Shown: piece by piece, positions 60,394 through 64,000 of the stretch
Layout of the letters: the number at the start of each line of letters is the position of its first letter
Numbering within the stretch: the stretch's first letter is position 1
From: Phenylobacterium sp.
Lineage (GTDB): Bacteria > Pseudomonadota > Alphaproteobacteria > Caulobacterales > Caulobacteraceae
DNA length: 64,000 bases
Reading direction: 5' to 3'
Assembly: GCF_030697925.1 (NCBI RefSeq)
Contig: NZ_JAUYOJ010000215.1
Location: forward strand, 1-64,000
Translations under genes and position numbers: made by a program
The notes under the pieces: model-generated
Seen by the model: the letters and a program-made list of their open reading frames with translations, nothing else
Told to the model about the DNA's origin: nothing
Databases searched by the model: none

Positions 60394-61941
60394 ATGGACG
60401 GCGGGGACTCCGGCGAGCACCGATCGAGCCCGCACGAGCACAGGAGCCCTGCCCACCCGGCGGGGCTCCTGATCCTCTCGGCGACGGAACTGTGGGAGCG
60501 GTTCAGCTACTACGGAACCCGGGCGCTGCTGGTGCTCTACCTGGTCAAGGAGTTGGATCACGACGATCGATCCGCCCTGTTGATCTACGGCGGCTACACC
60601 TCGATCGTCTATCTGACCGGCCTCCTGGGCGGGCTGGCCGGGGATCGCCTGATCGGCGCGCCGCGCGCGATCGTCCTCGGCGGGAGCTTGATCGTACTGG
60701 CTCACGCCGGGCTCGTCGCCAGCACGGTGATACGGCTTTCGCTTCCCGGTATGACGGCGGCTGGGGACGGCCTTTTCCTCTTGTCGCTCTCGCTCGTGGC
60801 CATCGGAACCGGTTTGCTGAAGCCCAACAGCACCGCCCTGGTCGGGCGGCTCTATGGTTCGAACGACCCCAGGCGCGACAGCGGCTTCACCCTTTTCTAC
60901 GTGGGCATCAATGGCGGCGCGGTGTTGGGTCCGCTGGTCTGCGGGTTCATCGGGGAAACCTTCGGCTGGGCCTTCGGCTTCGGCGCGGCGGGCGTGGGCG
61001 TTGCGACGGGCCTCCTGCTGTTCGTCCTGCGAAGACGCGACGTGGTTCTCGCCGACATGACGCCCGTGGTCGGCCCCGCGATGACGGCGACGCTCGGCAC
61101 GGCGATCTGCGCCGGGCTGACGCTACTGACCACCGGCATCTGGTTCGCGCTGAACCACCCGGCCGCCTTCGGTCAGATCATGCTGGCCGCGTCCCTGGTC
61201 CTCTCCGTGGGCGCTGTGCGCTTCCTGATCGGCTGCGGCCCATCGGAGCGCCGGGCCATGCTGCTGGTGCTGGGGCACGTCGCATTCTCCATCGTGTTCT
61301 GGGCGCTGCTGGAACAGGGCGGGGGCTCCCTGAGCCTCTTCACGGACCGGCACGTGGACCGCCAGCTGTTCGGCTTCGAGGCGCCCGCCTCCGTGTTCCA
61401 GTCGCTGGAGCCGCTGTTCGTGCTGTTGCTCGGGCCGGCTTTCAGCGCGCTCTGGCTGGTCCTGGCTCGCCGGGGCGCGAGCCCCTTCGTCTCCCGGAAA
61501 TTCGCCCTTGGCCTGATCGGCGTGGCCGCGGGATTCGCGATCATGGTCCTGGCGATCGGCGCGTTCGGAGACCACGGCCAAGTCCCCGCCATCTTCGTCG
61601 TCGCCATGTACTTCGCCTTTGCCGTCGGTGAGTGCCTGCTCGCGCCCGCAGGCCTGGCGATGGTCACGGGCTGGTCGCCGCCTCGCGCCGCCGGGGTCAT
61701 GGCCGGGATCTGGTTCTTCGGCATGGCCGCGGGAGGCTATCTGGCCGCCTCGGCCAGCGCTCACGCCCCGGACCTGACGCGGGCGGACCTCGGCGCCGCG
61801 GCGTTTTCCCCGCTGTTCATGGCGCTGGGCGTCATCGGGCTCGCCGCCGGTGTCGTGCTGCTGGTCGCGGCGGGCCGACTCCAGCGCTATGCCGGAGAGA
61901 TCGGCGCGACCAAGCCCCCACCCAATCGTCCAGGGCCTTAA
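60394..61941 (+). CDS. POT/PTR family proton-dependent oligopeptide transporter
   Basis: This 515-residue carrier has the POT signature in helix 1, SATELWERFSYYGTRALLVL (E-x-x-E-R-F-x-Y-Y-G), and the second motif FTLFYVGINGGAVLGPLVCG (F-x-x-F-Y-x-x-I-N-x-G), followed by 12-14 helices. It usually imports di- and tripeptides with protons; some members move amino acids or nitrate. In this island it may import the amide-containing substrate across the inner membrane after TonB uptake. It lies 18 bases behind the receptor gene, so co-transcription is likely. Confidence 0.94.
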   Translation: MDGGDSGEHRSSPHEHRSPAHPAGLLILSATELWERFSYYGTRALLVLYLVKELDHDDRSALLIYGGYTSIVYLTGLLGGLAGDRLIGAPRAIVLGGSLIVLAHAGLVASTVIRLSLPGMTAAGDGLFLLSLSLVAIGTGLLKPNSTALVGRLYGSNDPRRDSGFTLFYVGINGGAVLGPLVCGFIGETFGWAFGFGAAGVGVATGLLLFVLRRRDVVLADMTPVVGPAMTATLGTAICAGLTLLTTGIWFALNHPAAFGQIMLAASLVLSVGAVRFLIGCGPSERRAMLLVLGHVAFSIVFWALLEQGGGSLSLFTDRHVDRQLFGFEAPASVFQSLEPLFVLLLGPAFSALWLVLARRGASPFVSRKFALGLIGVAAGFAIMVLAIGAFGDHGQVPAIFVVAMYFAFAVGECLLAPAGLAMVTGWSPPRAAGVMAGIWFFGMAAGGYLAASASAHAPDLTRADLGAAAFSPLFMALGVIGLAAGVVLLVAAGRLQRYAGEIGATKPPPNRPGP

Positions 61942-62039
61942 GAAGCGCCGCAACCTGCGACGACGTATCACAGCCGCCTTTTCCCTTTCTTAGCGCCGCA
62001 GGCGTGAAGCTGCCTGCTTGCGTACGGGAGACTGAGCCG

Positions 62040-63767
62040 ATGCTGAAGGCGTTGGACCGCGCCCTCCAGGAAGACCAGGATCTGCAAGATGTGATGCTCG
62101 TGCGGGCGCAGCGCCTTCGGTTCAGGCTCTTCGTATGCGCGGTGACCGCCGCCATGGTCCAATCGCTAGCAGGCTGGCAGCTGACGCTTGCCTGGCTGGT
62201 CGGCTTCTCAGCGCTGCAGGGCCTCGAATCGATCTGCTTCCCCGTGCGTCGCCTGCCGGAACAGTTGATTACCGCGGCCGGCCGACGCCTGTCGGTCGGC
62301 GCCGTGTTCCTGAGCGGCGTCGTCTTCGCTGTGTTGCCAATGGCTGCGGCCTGGAATGGCGGGCATTGGGGAATCCTCTGCGCGGCTCTCGTGATCGCAG
62401 GAGCCGCCATCAACGCCATCCTCACCAGCGGCGCATCGCGAGTAGGACTTGCAGCAAGCGCGATCCCTCAAGGGGCCGCGATGCTGTTGCTACCGCTCGT
62501 GGCAATGCGCGCGGGCATCGACGGGTTCGAACTGGCCGCCATCGCCTGGTCGACCGCGTACTTCATCCTCGTGGCGTTCCTCGCCGCAGAACTCTGTCGC
62601 AAGACCTTGCAGGCCGAGCAGGGGGCGCGGGCCGAGGCGCAGCGAGCCACCGAGGCCAAATCGCAGTTCATGGCCATGGTCGGGCACGAACTGCGGACAC
62701 CGATCAGCGCCATCCTCGCGGGTGCGGGCAGCCTGGACAGATCCAGTTCCCCCGCCGCCGTCGAGAGCAATGCTAACCTGATCTTGAGTTCCACCACGAT
62801 GATGCGGACGCTCTTGAACGACCTCCTCGATCTCTCCAAGATCGAAGCGGGCCGCATGAGCGTCGAGGAGATTGCCTTCGACCTGCGCGGGCTGGTTCGG
62901 GAAGCCTTCGCCTTCTGGCGAACCGAAGCGCTCAGCCGCGGACTCCGGCTCCGTCCCGAAGGGATGCGGCAGACGCCGAGATGGGTCACCGGCGATCCGA
63001 CCCGGTTACGGCAGATCCTCAACAACCTCATCTCGAATGCGTTGAAGTTTACGCCCAGCGGGTCCGTGACCCTGCGGGTTTCGATGTCGCCTCACCTGGC
63101 GCTGTCGGTGACGGACACCGGCCCGGGCATGTCGCCCGAGCACGCCGCGCGACTGTTCGGCGCGTACGAGCAGCTCGGCGCTGCAACTGCGCGCAATCAC
63201 GGCGGCACGGGACTGGGGCTGAACATCAGTCGCAACCTCGCCAACCTGATGGGCGGCGACCTCAGCGTGGAAACCAAGCTCGGGGAAGGCTCGACCTTCC
63301 GGCTCGATCTGCCCCTGCCGCTGGCCGAGCCCCCGCAGGATGCCGCGGCGCCGACGCTCGAGGCGATGGGCGAGGAGAGCGGCCTCTTGGTGCTGATTGC
63401 TGACGATCACGAGGTGAACCGCACGGCGTTCGCGATGATGCTGGAAAGCACCGGCGCACAGGTTGAGGTCGCCGTAGATGGTGACGAGGCTTTGCGCATG
63501 CTTCGTCGGCACAGGTTCGACATCGCCCTTCTGGACGTGAACATGCCCGGTCTTTCGGGTATCGACGCCACGCTCCACCTCCGCGGCGAGCCCGGGCCGA
63601 ACCGGCATATGCCGATCCTCGCGCTGAGCGCATCCGTCTCATCGCAGGATGTGAACGACTGCCTCGCGGCCGGCATGAACGGCTTCGTCCGAAAGCCGGT
63701 CGATGCGCGCGAATTGTTTGCCGCGATCAACCGGGCTGTGGCCGACGATCGGCGGATGGTCGCCTGA
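62040..63767 (+). CDS. Hybrid sensor histidine kinase/response regulator
   Basis: The 575-residue protein has about six N-terminal transmembrane helices (residues 28-185) as a membrane sensor, then a dimerisation/phosphoacceptor domain with H216 in MVGHELRTPISAIL, an HATPase (N-box RLRQILNNLISNALKFTP, G1 VTDTGPGMSP, G2 HGGTGLGLNIS) and a C-terminal receiver (VLIADDHEVN, D499 in LLDVNMPG, K in VRKPVDARE). A partner phosphotransferase is not encoded nearby. An upstream start would run into the POT gene; ATG 62040 follows GGGAG. It may sense the island's substrate or envelope state. Confidence 0.93.
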   Translation: MLKALDRALQEDQDLQDVMLVRAQRLRFRLFVCAVTAAMVQSLAGWQLTLAWLVGFSALQGLESICFPVRRLPEQLITAAGRRLSVGAVFLSGVVFAVLPMAAAWNGGHWGILCAALVIAGAAINAILTSGASRVGLAASAIPQGAAMLLLPLVAMRAGIDGFELAAIAWSTAYFILVAFLAAELCRKTLQAEQGARAEAQRATEAKSQFMAMVGHELRTPISAILAGAGSLDRSSSPAAVESNANLILSSTTMMRTLLNDLLDLSKIEAGRMSVEEIAFDLRGLVREAFAFWRTEALSRGLRLRPEGMRQTPRWVTGDPTRLRQILNNLISNALKFTPSGSVTLRVSMSPHLALSVTDTGPGMSPEHAARLFGAYEQLGAATARNHGGTGLGLNISRNLANLMGGDLSVETKLGEGSTFRLDLPLPLAEPPQDAAAPTLEAMGEESGLLVLIADDHEVNRTAFAMMLESTGAQVEVAVDGDEALRMLRRHRFDIALLDVNMPGLSGIDATLHLRGEPGPNRHMPILALSASVSSQDVNDCLAAGMNGFVRKPVDARELFAAINRAVADDRRMVA

Positions 63768-63795
63768 CGCTTCGCGCGCACGGCCGATCCAACGC

Positions 63796-64000
63796 TCAGG
63801 AGCCCGCCGCCGACGAGGCCCCAGGTCGAAGCTCTGAGGCGAGTCCATGTCTTCCCCGGGTTCGGTCGAGCCGCCGCGCGAGCGGAACGATCAGGCCCAG
63901 GCAAGCGAGGTACATCGTAGCGGCGAGGACGCCGACCCAGAGATAGCCGTTCGCCACCAGGATGAGCGAGGCGAGGAACGGCCCCAGCGCGGTGCCAAAG
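63796..64000 (-). CDS. MFS transporter, C-terminal part (runs off the window)
   Basis: The minus-strand frame enters from the right edge and reads FGTALGPFLASLILVANGYL, WVGVLAATMYLACLGLIVPL and ARRLDRTRGRHGL, ending at the TGA of 63796-63798. Two hydrophobic helices joined by GYLWVGV and a basic tail are the final helices of a major facilitator. Only about 67 residues are visible, so the subfamily and start cannot be given. It is convergent with the histidine kinase gene, 28 bases apart. Confidence 0.7.
   Translation of the reverse strand, partial: FGTALGPFLASLILVANGYLWVGVLAATMYLACLGLIVPLARRLDRTRGRHGLASELRPGASSAAGS

Overview
The window reads as chromosome of a high-GC alphaproteobacterium of the Caulobacterales (Phenylobacterium/Caulobacter-like). 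The evidence is indirect: split nrdA and nrdB genes, a CtrA-like TTAA-N7-TTAG site, two PEPxxWA-sorted proteins, several large TonB receptors with the 'EVIVTAQKR' plug start typical of Caulobacterales and sphingomonads, and many small palindromic intergenic repeats. No rRNA, tRNA or CRISPR array was seen.

Layout. (1) 1-20.1 kb is mostly core genome: a GDT1-type Mn/cation exporter behind a yybP-ykoY riboswitch, class I ribonucleotide reductase (nrdA, nrdB, each preceded by a tandem NrdR-box-like pair), GST, enoyl-CoA hydratase, two PEPxxWA secreted proteins, a methyltransferase, DUF805, htpX, a GGDEF-EAL protein, a dicarboxylate symporter, AMP nucleosidase, a P-loop kinase and an MFS carrier. 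The stretch 8-13.7 kb is rich in palindromic repeats. (2) 20.2-25.2 kb is a decayed integrative conjugative element: an integrase broken by an in-frame stop, a HigBA-like toxin-antitoxin pair, an LPD7-domain protein, a VirB2-VirD4 deletion chimera, a VirB1 transglycosylase and two small LuxR-type regulators. (3) 25.3-36.0 kb is a catabolic block. The leftward operon encodes an NDH-2-like flavoprotein, an FAD monooxygenase carrying a C-terminal DUF2783-like domain, and HmgA-FahA-MaiA (homogentisate to fumarate plus acetoacetate). Divergent from it are alanine dehydrogenase, an AraC regulator and a class III aminotransferase. There is no hppD, so homogentisate probably comes from a monooxygenase rather than from tyrosine via 4-hydroxyphenylpyruvate. 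(4) 36-43.3 kb is a scarred region: a YdeI remnant, two YjbR paralogues, a frameshifted IS481-type transposase, an IS5-type fragment, a VOC protein with ATA where the start should be, an ArsR/SRPBCC/DHFR operon, DUF3224, an AraC regulator and the last 26 codons of an sdhB-like gene. (5) 43.3-63.8 kb is a second catabolic island: three TonB receptors, MFS and POT carriers, an N,N-dimethylformamidase large-subunit-like protein, an SDR, a PLP-dependent lyase/decarboxylase-like enzyme, hydantoinase/oxoprolinase A and B subunits and a hybrid histidine kinase. A further MFS gene runs off the right edge.

How it fits together. The left part is housekeeping. Islands 3 and 5 look like uptake-plus-degradation units for organic nitrogen compounds: an amine feeding homogentisate in island 3, and amides or cyclic amides in island 5. 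The 10-mer TCAATATGAG is shared by both divergent promoters of island 3, and an AACTATCA-type motif recurs upstream of gene groups in islands 3 and 5, suggesting related control. The least-described candidate system is the dimethylformamidase-like/hydantoinase/PLP-enzyme/TonB island at 43.3-63.8 kb.
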